The notes beneath the pieces are model-generated. The model saw nothing but the letters and a program-made list of their open reading frames with translations, was not told the DNA's origin and did no database searches. From the NCBI RefSeq assembly GCF_000685015.1, contig NZ_BAYA01000001.1:1-64000 (forward strand): a stretch of DNA of 64,000 nt, given 5' to 3'. The position numbers and the translations under genes are program-made. Shown here one piece after another: positions 1-8,688 of this stretch. The DNA is from Paraburkholderia bannensis NBRC 103871 (lineage in GTDB: Bacteria; Pseudomonadota; Gammaproteobacteria; Burkholderiales; Burkholderiaceae). Position 1 is the stretch's first letter; each line of letters begins with the position of its first letter.

Positions 1-42
1 GTAAGCCGTTCGGCATAGTGGTGATCTGGCATTAATTTGATA

Positions 43-65
43 GCATGCGCACAGGCTGCGCATGC
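43..65. repeat. Inverted repeat upstream of phaB
   Basis: Two perfect 9-base arms, GCATGCGCA at 43-51 and TGCGCATGC at 57-65, flank a 5-base spacer about 90 bases before phaB. There is no T-run after it, so it does not look like an intrinsic terminator. It could be an operator; PhaR-type regulators are reported to bind GC-rich dyads at PHB genes, but assigning this one to PhaR is inference. Confidence 0.35.
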
Positions 66-150
66 GCCAGGCGGCATCAGGAACAGCAGGCGAAAGGCGA
101 GGCCGGGGCCGTCGATCGGCGCTCCGGAAAACGATAATGGAGTGTGGTTT

Positions 151-891
151 ATGTCACAGCGTATTGCGTATGTAACGGGCGGTATGGGCGGCATCGGAAC
201 GGCTATCTGCCAGCGCCTCGAAAAACAGGGCTTCAAGGTTGTCGCGGGCTGTGGCCCGAACTCGCCGCGTCGCGTGAAGTGGCTCGAAGAGCAGAAAGCG
301 CTGGGCTTCAACTTCATCGCGTCGGAAGGCAACGTCGGTGACTGGGATTCGACCTGTCAGGCGTTCGACAAGGTCAAGGCCGAAGTGGGCGAGGTCGACG
401 TGCTCGTCAACAACGCCGGCATCACGCGCGACGGCGTGTTCCGCAAGATGACGCACGAAGACTGGACGGCGGTGATCGACACCAACCTGACCAGCCTCTT
501 CAACGTGACGAAGCAGGTGATCGACGGCATGGTCGAACGTGGCTTTGGCCGCGTCATCAACATCTCGTCGGTGAACGGCCAGAAGGGCCAGTTCGGTCAG
601 ACCAACTACTCGACCGCCAAGGCCGGCATCCACGGCTTCACGATGGCGCTCGCGCAGGAAGTGGCGACCAAGGGCGTGACGGTCAACACCGTGTCGCCGG
701 GCTATATCGGCACGGACATGGTGAAGTCGATCCGCCCCGACGTACTCGAAAAGATCGTCGCGACGATTCCCGTGCGCCGCCTTGGCGCGCCGGAGGAAAT
801 CGCCTCGATCGTCGCGTGGCTCGCCTCGGAAGAGTCGGGTTTCGCAACCGGTGCTGACTTCTCGCTCAATGGCGGGTTGCACATGGGCTGA
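151..891 (+). CDS. phaB: Acetoacetyl-CoA reductase PhaB
   Basis: A 246-residue short-chain dehydrogenase that reduces acetoacetyl-CoA to (R)-3-hydroxybutyryl-CoA with NADPH, the second step of polyhydroxybutyrate synthesis in the cytoplasm. The Rossmann motif TGGMGGIG lies at residues 9-16, NNAG at 87-90, the catalytic Ser at about 140 and the YSTAK motif with Tyr153 and Lys157. The reading frame is open further upstream, but the ATG at 151 has a GGAG about 8 bases before it and gives the family's normal length. phaR follows 153 bases downstream on the same strand, which fits the usual pha locus; phaA and phaC would be expected to the left of the window. Confidence 0.96.
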   Translation: MSQRIAYVTGGMGGIGTAICQRLEKQGFKVVAGCGPNSPRRVKWLEEQKALGFNFIASEGNVGDWDSTCQAFDKVKAEVGEVDVLVNNAGITRDGVFRKMTHEDWTAVIDTNLTSLFNVTKQVIDGMVERGFGRVINISSVNGQKGQFGQTNYSTAKAGIHGFTMALAQEVATKGVTVNTVSPGYIGTDMVKSIRPDVLEKIVATIPVRRLGAPEEIASIVAWLASEESGFATGADFSLNGGLHMG

Positions 892-1044
892 TCCCCCGCG
901 CCGCACGTGTTGAAGGACGCGCGCGGCGCCCAGGCGGGATCGACGGCGGTAAGGGCCTGTTTGCACGCCGGGGCAGGCCGCTTCCGGGCTAGACGACGCG
1001 CGATGGCATTGGCCTTCGCGCGTTGGCGCATACAAGGGCGACAC

Positions 1045-1665
1045 ATGACGACTACAAAGAAAACCGCCGAACGACTGATCAAGAAATATCCGAACCGTCG
1101 GCTGTACGACACGGAGACGAGCACCTACATCACGCTGACCGATGTGAAGCAACTCGTGCTCGATCAGGAGGAGTTCAAGGTCATCGACGCAAAGACCAAC
1201 GAGGATCTGACGCGCAGCATCCTGCTGCAGATCATCCTTGAGGAAGAGGGCGGCGGCCTGCCGATGTTCTCGTCGTCGATGCTGTCGCAGATCATCCGTT
1301 TCTACGGTCATGCCATGCAGGGCATGATGGGCACCTACCTGGAAAAGAACATCCAGGCGTTCATCGACATCCAGAACAAGCTCGCGGATCAATCGAAGGG
1401 CCTTTACGAAGGCAACGCGATGAATCCCGAAGTCTGGTCGCAGTTCATGAACATGCAGGCGCCGATGATGCAGGGCATGATGACCAGCTACATCGAGCAG
1501 TCGAAGAACATGTTCGTGCAGATGCAGGAGCAGATGCAGAACCAGGCGAAGAACATGTTCAGCAGCTTCCCGTTCAAGCCTGTGGCACCGGTTTCGCCGG
1601 CGTCGCCTGCGGCATCGGCGCAGGGCGCGAACGAAAACGCGAGTGGCGAAGAAGAAAAGAAGTAA
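1045..1665 (+). CDS. phaR: Polyhydroxyalkanoate synthesis repressor PhaR
   Basis: A 206-residue regulator. The N-terminal PHB/PHA accumulation regulator DNA-binding domain covers about residues 8-70 and carries the hallmark KKYPNRRLYDTETSTYI stretch. It is followed by a Met- and Gln-rich helical part (about 85-180) and an Ala/Pro/Glu-rich tail ending in EEEKK. Family members repress phasin and pha genes and are titrated off DNA by binding to PHB granules. The frame is open back to 907, but the ATG at 1045 begins the conserved MTTTKK sequence. It lies downstream of phaB, as in other Burkholderiales. Confidence 0.95.
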   Translation: MTTTKKTAERLIKKYPNRRLYDTETSTYITLTDVKQLVLDQEEFKVIDAKTNEDLTRSILLQIILEEEGGGLPMFSSSMLSQIIRFYGHAMQGMMGTYLEKNIQAFIDIQNKLADQSKGLYEGNAMNPEVWSQFMNMQAPMMQGMMTSYIEQSKNMFVQMQEQMQNQAKNMFSSFPFKPVAPVSPASPAASAQGANENASGEEEKK

Positions 1666-2028
1666 GGCGTGGCGGATTGAGGTAGCGAAGCGGCATGGCG
1701 CGGCAGCCCACGCGCCGGTGGCCGCTTGTTTGTTGCCCGTGTGTTCATCGGCTCAGGCTTGCCGGTTCCAGGTGTTTTCAGGTCGCGCAGGGCAAGCTGC
1801 CAGTCCGGCGTGCTGCTCGCTCAGCCGCTGTTTGTCCCGCGTTTCTATTCTGTTTCTATCCCGATTGAGTGCCGGATTCGATCCCGAATTCCACTCATCC
1901 GACCCTTTCCCTCCTCGTTGTCTGCCACCCACGCAGCCCCTCTCCCTACGCCAAATGGGTAAAATGGCGGATTGGCCTGAATCCGCGCGGCGCAACGAAC
2001 GCCTTGCGCCCCACATCCGGACGTACAC
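1666..2028. other. Gene-free stretch between phaR and rimO
   Basis: I see no convincing gene in these 363 bases; the short frames present are not protein-like. It should hold the rimO promoter: TAAAAT at 1960-1965 is a possible -10 box about 64 bases before the start, without a good -35. I found no clear terminator for phaR. Confidence 0.4.
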
Positions 2029-3420
2029 GTGAAAAACCCAGTTGAATCAACGACCTCCCACAAACCCGCCCCGCGCGTCGGGATGGTTTCCCTCGGCTGC
2101 CCGAAGGCGCTAGTCGACTCCGAGCAGATCATTACCCAACTGCGTGCGGAAGGTTATGAGATCTCGGGTTCGTACGACGGCGCCGATCTGGTCGTAGTCA
2201 ACACCTGCGGCTTTATCGACGAAGCGGTGCAGGAAAGCCTGGACGCCATCGGCGAGGCGCTGAGCGAAAACGGCAAGGTGATCGTCACCGGCTGCCTCGG
2301 CAAGAAGGCGAGCGCAAGCGGCTCGAACCTGATCGAGGAAGTGCACCCGAAGGTGCTGGCCGTGACCGGCCCGCACGCGGTCGGCGAAGTGATGCAGGCG
2401 GTGCACAGCCACCTGCCGAAGCCACACGATCCGTTCGTCGATCTCGTGCCGCCCGCGGGCATCAAGCTCACGCCGCGCCACTACGCGTACCTGAAGATTT
2501 CGGAAGGCTGCAATCACCGCTGCACGTTCTGCATCATCCCGTCGATGCGCGGCGACCTTGTGTCGCGCCCCGTCGCGGAAGTCATGCTCGAAGCGGAAAA
2601 CCTCTTCAAGTCGGGCGTGAAGGAACTGCTGGTGATTTCGCAGGACACGAGCGCGTACGGCGTGGACGTCAAGTACCGCACCGGTTTCTGGAACGGCAAG
2701 CCGATCAAGACGCGCATGACCGATCTGGTCGAGGCGCTCGGCGAGCTGGCCGCGCAGTACGGCGCGTGGGTGCGCCTGCACTACGTCTACCCGTACCCGA
2801 GCGTCGACGAAGTCATTCCGCTGATGGCCGAAGGCCCGTACAAGGGCCACGTGCTGCCATACCTCGACGTGCCGTTCCAGCACGCTCACCCCGAAGTGCT
2901 CAAGCGCATGAAGCGCCCCGCGAACGCCGAGAAGGTCATGGAGCGCGTGAAGGCGTGGCGCGAAATGTGCCCGGATTTGACGATCCGCAGCACCTTTATT
3001 GCCGGTTTCCCGGGCGAGACGGAAGAACAATTCGAGACGCTGCTCGACTTCATCCGTGAAGCCGATCTGGATCGCGTGGGCTGCTTCGCCTACTCGCCGG
3101 TCGAGGGCGCGACGGCCAATGAACTCGACGGCGCGCTGCCGGATGAGGTGCGCGAGGCGCGCCGCGCGCGCTTCATGGAAGTCGCCGAGGAAGTGTCGGC
3201 CAAGCGTATCCAGCGCAAGGTCGGCAAGACGCTCAAGGTGCTGATCGACGAGATCAACCCGGATGGCGGCATTGGCCGTACGGCGGCTGACGCACCCGAG
3301 ATCGACGGCGTGGTCTACGTGGCGCCGGCGACCAAGGCGTCGAAGCGCTACAAGGTGGGCGATTTCGTGTCGGTGAAAATCACCGGCGCCGATGGCCATG
3401 ACCTCTGGGGCGAGGTCTGA
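2029..3420 (+). CDS. rimO: Ribosomal protein S12 methylthiotransferase RimO
   Basis: A 463-residue radical-SAM enzyme that adds a methylthio group to the conserved Asp of ribosomal protein S12. The N-terminal UPF0004 domain shows its three cluster cysteines at about residues 24 (SLGCPK), 60 (NTCGF) and 89 (TGCLG). The radical-SAM CxxxCxxC motif is at Cys161, Cys165 and Cys168 (CNHRCTFC), and a C-terminal TRAM region follows. The start is GTG. The length matches the family, and the sequence fits RimO better than its tRNA-modifying paralogue MiaB. The sugar kinase gene begins 5 bases after the stop, so the two may be co-transcribed. Confidence 0.95.
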   Translation: MKNPVESTTSHKPAPRVGMVSLGCPKALVDSEQIITQLRAEGYEISGSYDGADLVVVNTCGFIDEAVQESLDAIGEALSENGKVIVTGCLGKKASASGSNLIEEVHPKVLAVTGPHAVGEVMQAVHSHLPKPHDPFVDLVPPAGIKLTPRHYAYLKISEGCNHRCTFCIIPSMRGDLVSRPVAEVMLEAENLFKSGVKELLVISQDTSAYGVDVKYRTGFWNGKPIKTRMTDLVEALGELAAQYGAWVRLHYVYPYPSVDEVIPLMAEGPYKGHVLPYLDVPFQHAHPEVLKRMKRPANAEKVMERVKAWREMCPDLTIRSTFIAGFPGETEEQFETLLDFIREADLDRVGCFAYSPVEGATANELDGALPDEVREARRARFMEVAEEVSAKRIQRKVGKTLKVLIDEINPDGGIGRTAADAPEIDGVVYVAPATKASKRYKVGDFVSVKITGADGHDLWGEV

Positions 3421-3425
3421 GCGGC

Positions 3426-4364
3426 ATGGCGGCATCGGTGCCTGCAATGCCTGAAATCCTCGCCTACGGCGAGGCCATGGTCGAATTCAACCAGGCCGCG
3501 CCGGGCAAGCCGGAATACCTGCAGGGCTTCGGCGGCGACACCTCCAACTTCGCGATCGCGGCGGCGCGCCAGGGCGCGCGCACTGGTTTTGTGTCGGCGG
3601 TCGGAGACGATCAGTTCGGGCGTCTGCTAGTCGATCTTTGGTCGCGCGAGGGTGTCGATACGGCGCACGTGCGCGTGCGCAGCGACGCGCCGACCGGCGT
3701 GTACTTCGTTTCGCATGGCCCGGACGGCCATGCGTTCGACTATCTGCGCAAGGGGTCGGCGGCGAGCCGCTACGCGCCGGGCGACCTGCCGCTCGATGCG
3801 CTGGCTGCCGCGCGTGTGCTGCATCTGTCGGGCGTGAGCGTCGCGATTGGCGACGCTGCGTGCGATTCGGCGTTTGCTGCGATCGAGCATGCACGCGCGA
3901 ATGGCGTGCAGATCAGCTTCGACACCAATCTGAGGCTCAAGCTCTGGCCGCTGGCGCGCGCCCGCGCCGTCATGACCGAAGTGATGCGTCTGACCGACAT
4001 CTGTCTGCCCAGCTGGGACGATGTCGCCGTGCTGACCGGCCTTGACGACCGCGATGCGATCGTCGACCGGCTGCTCACGCTGGGCGCGCGCGTCGTCGCG
4101 CTCAAGCTCGGCAAGGAAGGCGCATACGTGGCGACGCCGCACGAGCGCCGTGTGGTGCCGGGCCGTGTCGTTTCGGCTATCGATGCGACCGGCGCGGGCG
4201 ATTGCTTCGGCGGCGCCTTCGTCGCGCGTCTGGTGGCGGGCGACGATCCGTTCGCGGCGGCGCATTACGCCAACGCGGCGGCGGCACTCTCGACGCTGGG
4301 CTACGGCGCGGTCGCGCCGATCCCGCATCGCGACGACGTCGAGCGCGCGCTGGCCGCAAGCTAA
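3426..4364 (+). CDS. PfkB-family sugar kinase, probably 2-dehydro-3-deoxygluconokinase
   Basis: A 312-residue ribokinase-like kinase. The first PfkB signature (GGDTSNFAIAAARQGA) is near residues 35-50 and the second, with catalytic Asp in DATGAGDCFGGAF, near residues 255-268. The DTNLRLKLW segment is typical of KdgK enzymes, which phosphorylate 2-keto-3-deoxygluconate for the Entner-Doudoroff pathway. No other sugar-acid genes lie nearby, so the substrate is inferred from sequence alone; fructokinase or another PfkB specificity is possible. ATG 3447 (MPEILAYGEAMVEF) is an alternative start. It starts 5 bases after rimO. Confidence 0.82.
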   Translation: MAASVPAMPEILAYGEAMVEFNQAAPGKPEYLQGFGGDTSNFAIAAARQGARTGFVSAVGDDQFGRLLVDLWSREGVDTAHVRVRSDAPTGVYFVSHGPDGHAFDYLRKGSAASRYAPGDLPLDALAAARVLHLSGVSVAIGDAACDSAFAAIEHARANGVQISFDTNLRLKLWPLARARAVMTEVMRLTDICLPSWDDVAVLTGLDDRDAIVDRLLTLGARVVALKLGKEGAYVATPHERRVVPGRVVSAIDATGAGDCFGGAFVARLVAGDDPFAAAHYANAAAALSTLGYGAVAPIPHRDDVERALAAS

Positions 4365-4405
4365 GTCGACGCGGCGCTGCACAGAACCCCGATCAGAGGA
4401 ACCCG

Positions 4406-4948
4406 ATGGAAGTTTCAAGCTCGAAAGCCGCGCGTCGTTTCGCCTGGCTCGCAGCGCTGGCGATCACGCTGCCGCTCGCGGCCTGCGCGGTCGGCGGCAG
4501 TCACCCGACGGACGCTGCGGCAAGCGCGCCGGTGCATTCGTCGCTCAAGCCGAATCCGGAATTCGCGAAACTGCCTCAGTACGCGGGCACGCTCGGCAAG
4601 CGCAGGATCGTGATGCGGCTGGGCGCGAAGACCGACCCGGACGACCCGACCGGCGTACACGGCGAGTACCAGTTCAGCGATACGGGCGAAGTGATCCTGA
4701 TTGCGGGCGACCGTTCGGGCGCGACGCTCGAAGCGGAAGAGTCCAACGACGGCACGCGTATCACGGGCAACTGGGTCGGCACCTTTGCCGCCGATGGCTC
4801 GATTTCCGGCGACCGGATGGAAGTGGACGATTCGAACCCGGTGCCGTTCGACCTGAAACCGGTTGTGGCGGGAGCTTCGACACCGGCACCCGCTGCGAAG
4901 AGCGGCAACGCGGTGGGCGGTGTCGGCAACGTCGTGACCGGCGAGTAA
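4406..4948 (+). CDS. Putative lipoprotein of unknown function
   Basis: A 180-residue protein with a basic N-terminus, a hydrophobic core and a lipobox ending LAAC (Cys27), so probably a lipid-anchored envelope protein. The mature part has a beta-rich look, with repeated charged turns and GEYQFSDTGEVILIAGD near residues 77-93, and ends in an Ala/Gly-rich low-complexity tail. I do not recognise the family. ATG 4406 follows AGAGGA at 4395-4400; the frame is open upstream but lacks another good signal. It ends at a terminator shared with the facing kfrA-like gene. Confidence 0.7.
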   Translation: MEVSSSKAARRFAWLAALAITLPLAACAVGGSHPTDAAASAPVHSSLKPNPEFAKLPQYAGTLGKRRIVMRLGAKTDPDDPTGVHGEYQFSDTGEVILIAGDRSGATLEAEESNDGTRITGNWVGTFAADGSISGDRMEVDDSNPVPFDLKPVVAGASTPAPAAKSGNAVGGVGNVVTGE

Positions 4949-4954
4949 GTCCCC

Positions 4955-4991
4955 GGCTTCAGGCGCAGCGCGCGCCTGAGGCCTTTATTGT
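4955..4991. terminator. Terminator between the lipoprotein and kfrA-like genes
   Basis: The stem TCAGGCGC (4959-4966) pairs with GCGCCTGA (4972-4979) and extends outward through GGCT/GGCC. A T-rich tail follows at 4984-4994. It lies between two converging genes and overlaps the end of the minus-strand one, so it probably acts mainly on the plus-strand transcript. Confidence 0.7.
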
Positions 4992-5950
4992 TTTGGCGGC
5001 GGTAGTCCGCGCCCGCCGCGTGGCGCGGCCACCGCGACACGCTTCAATTTTGAGCGCGAGCGATTGCGTATCGCGCTCAGCCGGTTTTCCAGCACTGTGC
5101 GTTCGCGTTGCCACTCACTGCGCTCGCGCATCAACACCTCGTTCTCCCGCTTCGCTGCGCTTAGCGCGTCGTCCTGACTCGCTTGCGTGGCACGCGCCGC
5201 GCCGAGTTCGCCCAGCAGCGTTTCATTGCGCTGCTGGAGGGACGCCGCGAGCGAATCGGCGCGCCGGCGCTCTTCGCGGGCCTCGCTGATCTGCTGCATC
5301 ATGTGCTTCTGCACGCCTTCCATGCGCTGCGTCGCTTTGTCCAGCTCCGCCTGAAAGGTTGCATCGCGCGCTTCTAGCGACGCACGCAATGCGGCGCTGG
5401 CTTGCTCGTGCTCGATCCTTTGTTCGCGCAGCCGCGTATCGGCAAGCTCACGTTCGGCATCGCGCTGGGTTTCCAGCGCATCGGCCCGGCTGCGGGCTTC
5501 TTCTGCGCGCGCATTCGCGGCCTCAAGCTGCTCCTTTAACGCGGCGACCTGCTCGCCCAGCGCACCCAATTCGACCTCTCGAAGCCGCAGCGTATCTTCG
5601 ACAGCCTCACGGGCCTCGATGGCTTCCGAAGCACGCGATTCAGCCTGCGCCGAGACTTGCTCCAGTTCGGCGACGCGCGCGTCATAAACCTTCTCCCCAT
5701 GCTCCACGGCGACGGCCCAGATGCCGAGCATCGCGTCTGCGACGGCGGGCGGCAGTTGCGAGGCAAGGGCGTCGCTACGCGTTTTCTCGTCTTTCCACTG
5801 CTTGAGCTCGTCGTTGATCGTCGTGCGGCTGCCCTGGCGGATTTCCGCGTAGATGAGGTCGACGGTCAGCTCGTGCGGCCGTTTTCCGTCGGCTACGAGG
5901 CGAGACGCGGTTTCGCGCGTGCGCAAACGGGTATCGCTGATACGGGACAT
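4985..5950 (-). CDS. KfrA-like DNA-binding protein
   Basis: A 321-residue protein with an N-terminal KfrA-type helix-turn-helix region (about residues 5-115, including GKRPHELTVDLIYAEIRQGS) followed by about 190 residues of near-continuous coiled coil rich in Ala, Glu, Arg and Gln, and a basic, Gly/Pro-rich C-terminus. KfrA proteins are best known from broad-host-range plasmids, where they bind their own promoter and help partition the plasmid; chromosomal copies are less understood. It is transcribed away from a tyrosine recombinase across an AT-rich gap with inverted repeats, a likely self-regulated site. The role here is not known. Confidence 0.82.
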   Translation of the reverse strand: MSRISDTRLRTRETASRLVADGKRPHELTVDLIYAEIRQGSRTTINDELKQWKDEKTRSDALASQLPPAVADAMLGIWAVAVEHGEKVYDARVAELEQVSAQAESRASEAIEAREAVEDTLRLREVELGALGEQVAALKEQLEAANARAEEARSRADALETQRDAERELADTRLREQRIEHEQASAALRASLEARDATFQAELDKATQRMEGVQKHMMQQISEAREERRRADSLAASLQQRNETLLGELGAARATQASQDDALSAAKRENEVLMRERSEWQRERTVLENRLSAIRNRSRSKLKRVAVAAPRGGRGLPPPKQ

Positions 5951-5990
5951 GGTTTTTCGGACGCGAAGAGGGCTAGAGGATCAAATCATA

Positions 5991-6030
5991 CTGTATATCA
6001 TCGTATAACGTTATATAAGTACGATATAGG
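5991..6030. promoter_or_regulatory. AT-rich inverted repeats between kfrA-like and integrase genes
   Basis: In a strikingly AT-rich 162-base gap there is a perfect 12-base palindrome, TATAACGTTATA at 6004-6015. It is overlapped by inverted arms ATCGTA (6000-6005) and TACGAT (6020-6025), with related TATATC (5994-5999) and GATATA (6023-6028). A further TACGATAA is at 6041-6048. KfrA proteins are known to bind repeats at their own promoters, so this is a plausible operator for both divergent genes; binding is inference. Confidence 0.55.
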
Positions 6031-6112
6031 CTAAAAAATTTACGATAACACCTATAATCGCAATTAAAGCTGCGGTACGCTTGCCCGAACACCCAATCCC
6101 GCTTCCAGATCG

Positions 6113-7246
6113 ATGTCAGAAGACGCCATCACCCTGATTCCCGCCTTGCCACCGGCGCTCGATGGCCGTAACGGCACGAACCGCGCACGTAGCGGGGTAG
6201 CGCAGACGGCGGCGCGCGATGACATCGAAGCCGTGCGCCTTTGGTTGGCCGAATACATCGATTCCCCGCACACGCTGCGCAGCTACCGCAAGGAAGCGGT
6301 GCGCCTGATGCTGTGGGCCACGCGCACGCTCGACAAACCGCTGTCGAGCCTCACGCGCGAAGATTTCGTGCTCTACGAACAGTTTCTCGCCGCACCCAAT
6401 GGCGACTGGGTCGATCCGGCGCGGCCGCGCAAGGGCCGCGAGCGCAGGCTGTTCGAAGGCCCGCTTGCGCCGCGCAGCCGTCGGCAGGCAATGGGTATTC
6501 TTGGCGGCCTGTTCGGCTATCTGGTGGCAGCCGGTTATCTCGCGGGCAACCCGCTCGCGCTGCGGCGCGCTCGTGCGGCGCCAACGCCCCGCAGCCGCCG
6601 CGTCGAGCGCTATCTCGACCAGACGCTCTGGCAGCAGGTGCTCGACGGCGTCGACGCCTTCCCGCAGGACACGCCGCGCGAGCGCCAGCATTACGAGCGT
6701 TGCCGCTGGCTCATGCGCTTCCTGTACCGCACGGCGTTGCGCGCCAGCGAAGCCGCGCAGGCGCGCGCGGGGGATTTCGAGCGTCGGCGTGGCCGCTGGT
6801 GGCTGCGCGTGGTGGGCAAGGGCGGCGTGGAAGGCGACGTACCGGTCAGCGACGATCTGATGGCCGACTTCGCTCGTTATCGTGCGTTCCACGGCCTGCC
6901 GGAAATGCCCGTGCCGGGCGAGGCGCGTCCGGTTGTGCTGGGCGTCGCGGGCGGCGATGCGGGGCCGCTCACGTCCACCGCCGTTTATATGATCGTGAAG
7001 ACGGTATTCCGCCGTATCGCGGATACGCTTGACGCGCGCGATCCTGCGGGCGCGGCCACGCTGCGCCGCGCCTCGACGCACTGGCTGCGCCACACCGCCG
7101 CGACCCATCAGGCCGATGCCGGCACCGACCTGCGCTATATCCAGAAGAATCTGCGCCACGCATCGATCGAAACGACCGGCCTCTACCTGCACGCCGACGA
7201 CGATGCGCGCCACGCCCAGACCGTGCGCGACACGTCCTCGACATGA
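6113..7246 (+). CDS. Tyrosine recombinase / site-specific integrase
   Basis: A 377-residue recombinase. The N-terminal SAM-like DNA-binding domain covers about residues 40-150 (including YIDSPHTLRSYRKEAVRLM). In the catalytic domain the first Arg is in TALRASE (about 210), a Lys follows in VVGKGG, the HxxR motif is in HWLRH (about 322-326) and the Tyr nucleophile is in GLYLH (about 356). All key residues are present, so it should be active in strand exchange. I see no tRNA, att duplication or phage genes around it; with the divergent KfrA-like gene it looks like a resident pair rather than part of an island. Substrate site unknown. Confidence 0.88.
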   Translation: MSEDAITLIPALPPALDGRNGTNRARSGVAQTAARDDIEAVRLWLAEYIDSPHTLRSYRKEAVRLMLWATRTLDKPLSSLTREDFVLYEQFLAAPNGDWVDPARPRKGRERRLFEGPLAPRSRRQAMGILGGLFGYLVAAGYLAGNPLALRRARAAPTPRSRRVERYLDQTLWQQVLDGVDAFPQDTPRERQHYERCRWLMRFLYRTALRASEAAQARAGDFERRRGRWWLRVVGKGGVEGDVPVSDDLMADFARYRAFHGLPEMPVPGEARPVVLGVAGGDAGPLTSTAVYMIVKTVFRRIADTLDARDPAGAATLRRASTHWLRHTAATHQADAGTDLRYIQKNLRHASIETTGLYLHADDDARHAQTVRDTSST

Positions 7247-7407
7247 TCCAGTTGGGTGATACGTCGCGGCGCCGGTGTTAATCTTCGCCATGCGGCGCGC
7301 TCGGGCAAGCCGAAGCCAAAGCCTCGAAACCAACTCAAAGCCAACTCAAAGCCAGCCCGAACCCGCGCCATGCCTTCCATCCGCGCTTTCACCGCCTGCT
7401 CCCCGAT

Positions 7408-8592
7408 ATGAAGAAATCCGACTCCAGCCGCGCCTTGCAGACGCGCATCGTCAATCCGCAGGACGACATCACGCCCGGCTTCGAATCGTTCGCCGCGCCT
7501 GTCACGCGCGCCTCGACCGTCGTATTCCCCGACCTCGCGACCGTGCGCGGCCTCGACTGGAAAAACGACGCGCAATGGCGCTACGGCCTGCACGCCACGC
7601 CCACGTCCACGATGCTGATGCAGCGTCTTGCCGATATCGAAGGCGGCGAGCATGCGCTGCTGCAACCCTCGGGCCTCTCGTCGATCTCCAACGTGTATTT
7701 CGGCCTCCTGAAGGCTGGCGACGACGTGCTGATTCCCGACAACGTCTATTCGCCGAACCGCGACCACGGCGACTGGCTCGCGCGCGACTTCGGCATCACG
7801 GCGCGCTACTACGACCCGATGATCGGCTCAGGCATCGAAGCGCTGATCCGTCCGGAAACGAAGCTGATCTGGCTGGAAGCACCCGGCTCGGTGACGATGG
7901 AAGTGCCCGACGTGCCCGCGATCACGGCCGTTGCGCGCAAGCACAACGTCCTCACGGCGATCGACAACACGTGGTCGGCGGGGCTTGCGTTCAAGCCCTT
8001 CGATCATGGCGTCGATATCTCGGTGCAGGCGCTCACGAAGTACCAGTCGGGCGGCAGCGACGTGCTGATGGGCGCGACCATCACGCGCGACCGCGATCTC
8101 TACCTGAAGATCAAGCTCGCACGCATGCGCATGGGGATCGGCGTCTCGTCGGATGACTGCTCGCTCGTGCTGCGCGGCCTGCCGAGCATGAAGGTGCGCT
8201 TCGACGCGCATGACCGCGCGGCGCTGTCGCTGGCGCAGTGGCTCAAGACGCGCAGCGAAATTGCGGCGATGCTGCATCCCGCCTTCGAGGATTGCCCCGG
8301 CCACGCGTTCTACAAGCGCGATTTCACCGGCGCGGGCGGATTGTTCTCGGTGGTGTTCGACGAACGCTATAGCGCGGCGCAGATCGACACGTTCTGCGAA
8401 TCGCTCGAACTTTTCGCGCTGGGCTGGAGCTGGGGCGGGGCGCGCAGCCTCGTGATGCCATACGACATCGCGTCGATGCGTTCGGCGTCGAGCTGGCCTT
8501 ATCGCGGCACGCTGGTGCGCTTCTACATCGGTCTGGAAGACGAAGCCGATCTGCGCGCCGATATCGAGCGCGCGCTCGCCGCGCTTGCGTAA
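7408..8592 (+). CDS. metC: Cystathionine beta-lyase or related trans-sulfuration enzyme
   Basis: A 394-residue Cys/Met-metabolism PLP enzyme. The PLP-binding Lys lies in ALTKYQSGGSDVLMG (about residue 211), and DNTWSAGL supplies the conserved Asp that contacts the cofactor ring. The YGLHATPTSTMLMQ segment is typical of MetC, which cleaves cystathionine to homocysteine in methionine synthesis. Distinguishing MetC from gamma-lyase or synthase relatives by eye is not fully safe. It is preceded by about 160 bases with no recognisable riboswitch and ends at a strong terminator that faces serB. Confidence 0.85.
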   Translation: MKKSDSSRALQTRIVNPQDDITPGFESFAAPVTRASTVVFPDLATVRGLDWKNDAQWRYGLHATPTSTMLMQRLADIEGGEHALLQPSGLSSISNVYFGLLKAGDDVLIPDNVYSPNRDHGDWLARDFGITARYYDPMIGSGIEALIRPETKLIWLEAPGSVTMEVPDVPAITAVARKHNVLTAIDNTWSAGLAFKPFDHGVDISVQALTKYQSGGSDVLMGATITRDRDLYLKIKLARMRMGIGVSSDDCSLVLRGLPSMKVRFDAHDRAALSLAQWLKTRSEIAAMLHPAFEDCPGHAFYKRDFTGAGGLFSVVFDERYSAAQIDTFCESLELFALGWSWGGARSLVMPYDIASMRSASSWPYRGTLVRFYIGLEDEADLRADIERALAALA

Positions 8593-8614
8593 TACCCGCT
8601 AGCGCATAAAGGCA

Positions 8615-8658
8615 AACGGCCGCGCCTGTCAGTGAAGACAGGCGCGGCCGTTGTGTTT
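8615..8658. terminator. Bidirectional terminator between metC and serB
   Basis: A perfect 16-base stem (8615-8630 with 8637-8652) encloses the 6-base loop AGTGAA, followed by GTGTTTTC. The stem is GC-rich with A and T ends on the two sides, so it can serve both converging genes. Confidence 0.85.
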
Positions 8659-8688
8659 TCAGCGGCTAGTTGCGTCGATCGGATCGAA

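Noticed and set aside
7247..7407. SAM or SAH riboswitch before metC
   Set aside because: I could not find the paired elements of any known methionine-related riboswitch in the 160-base leader.
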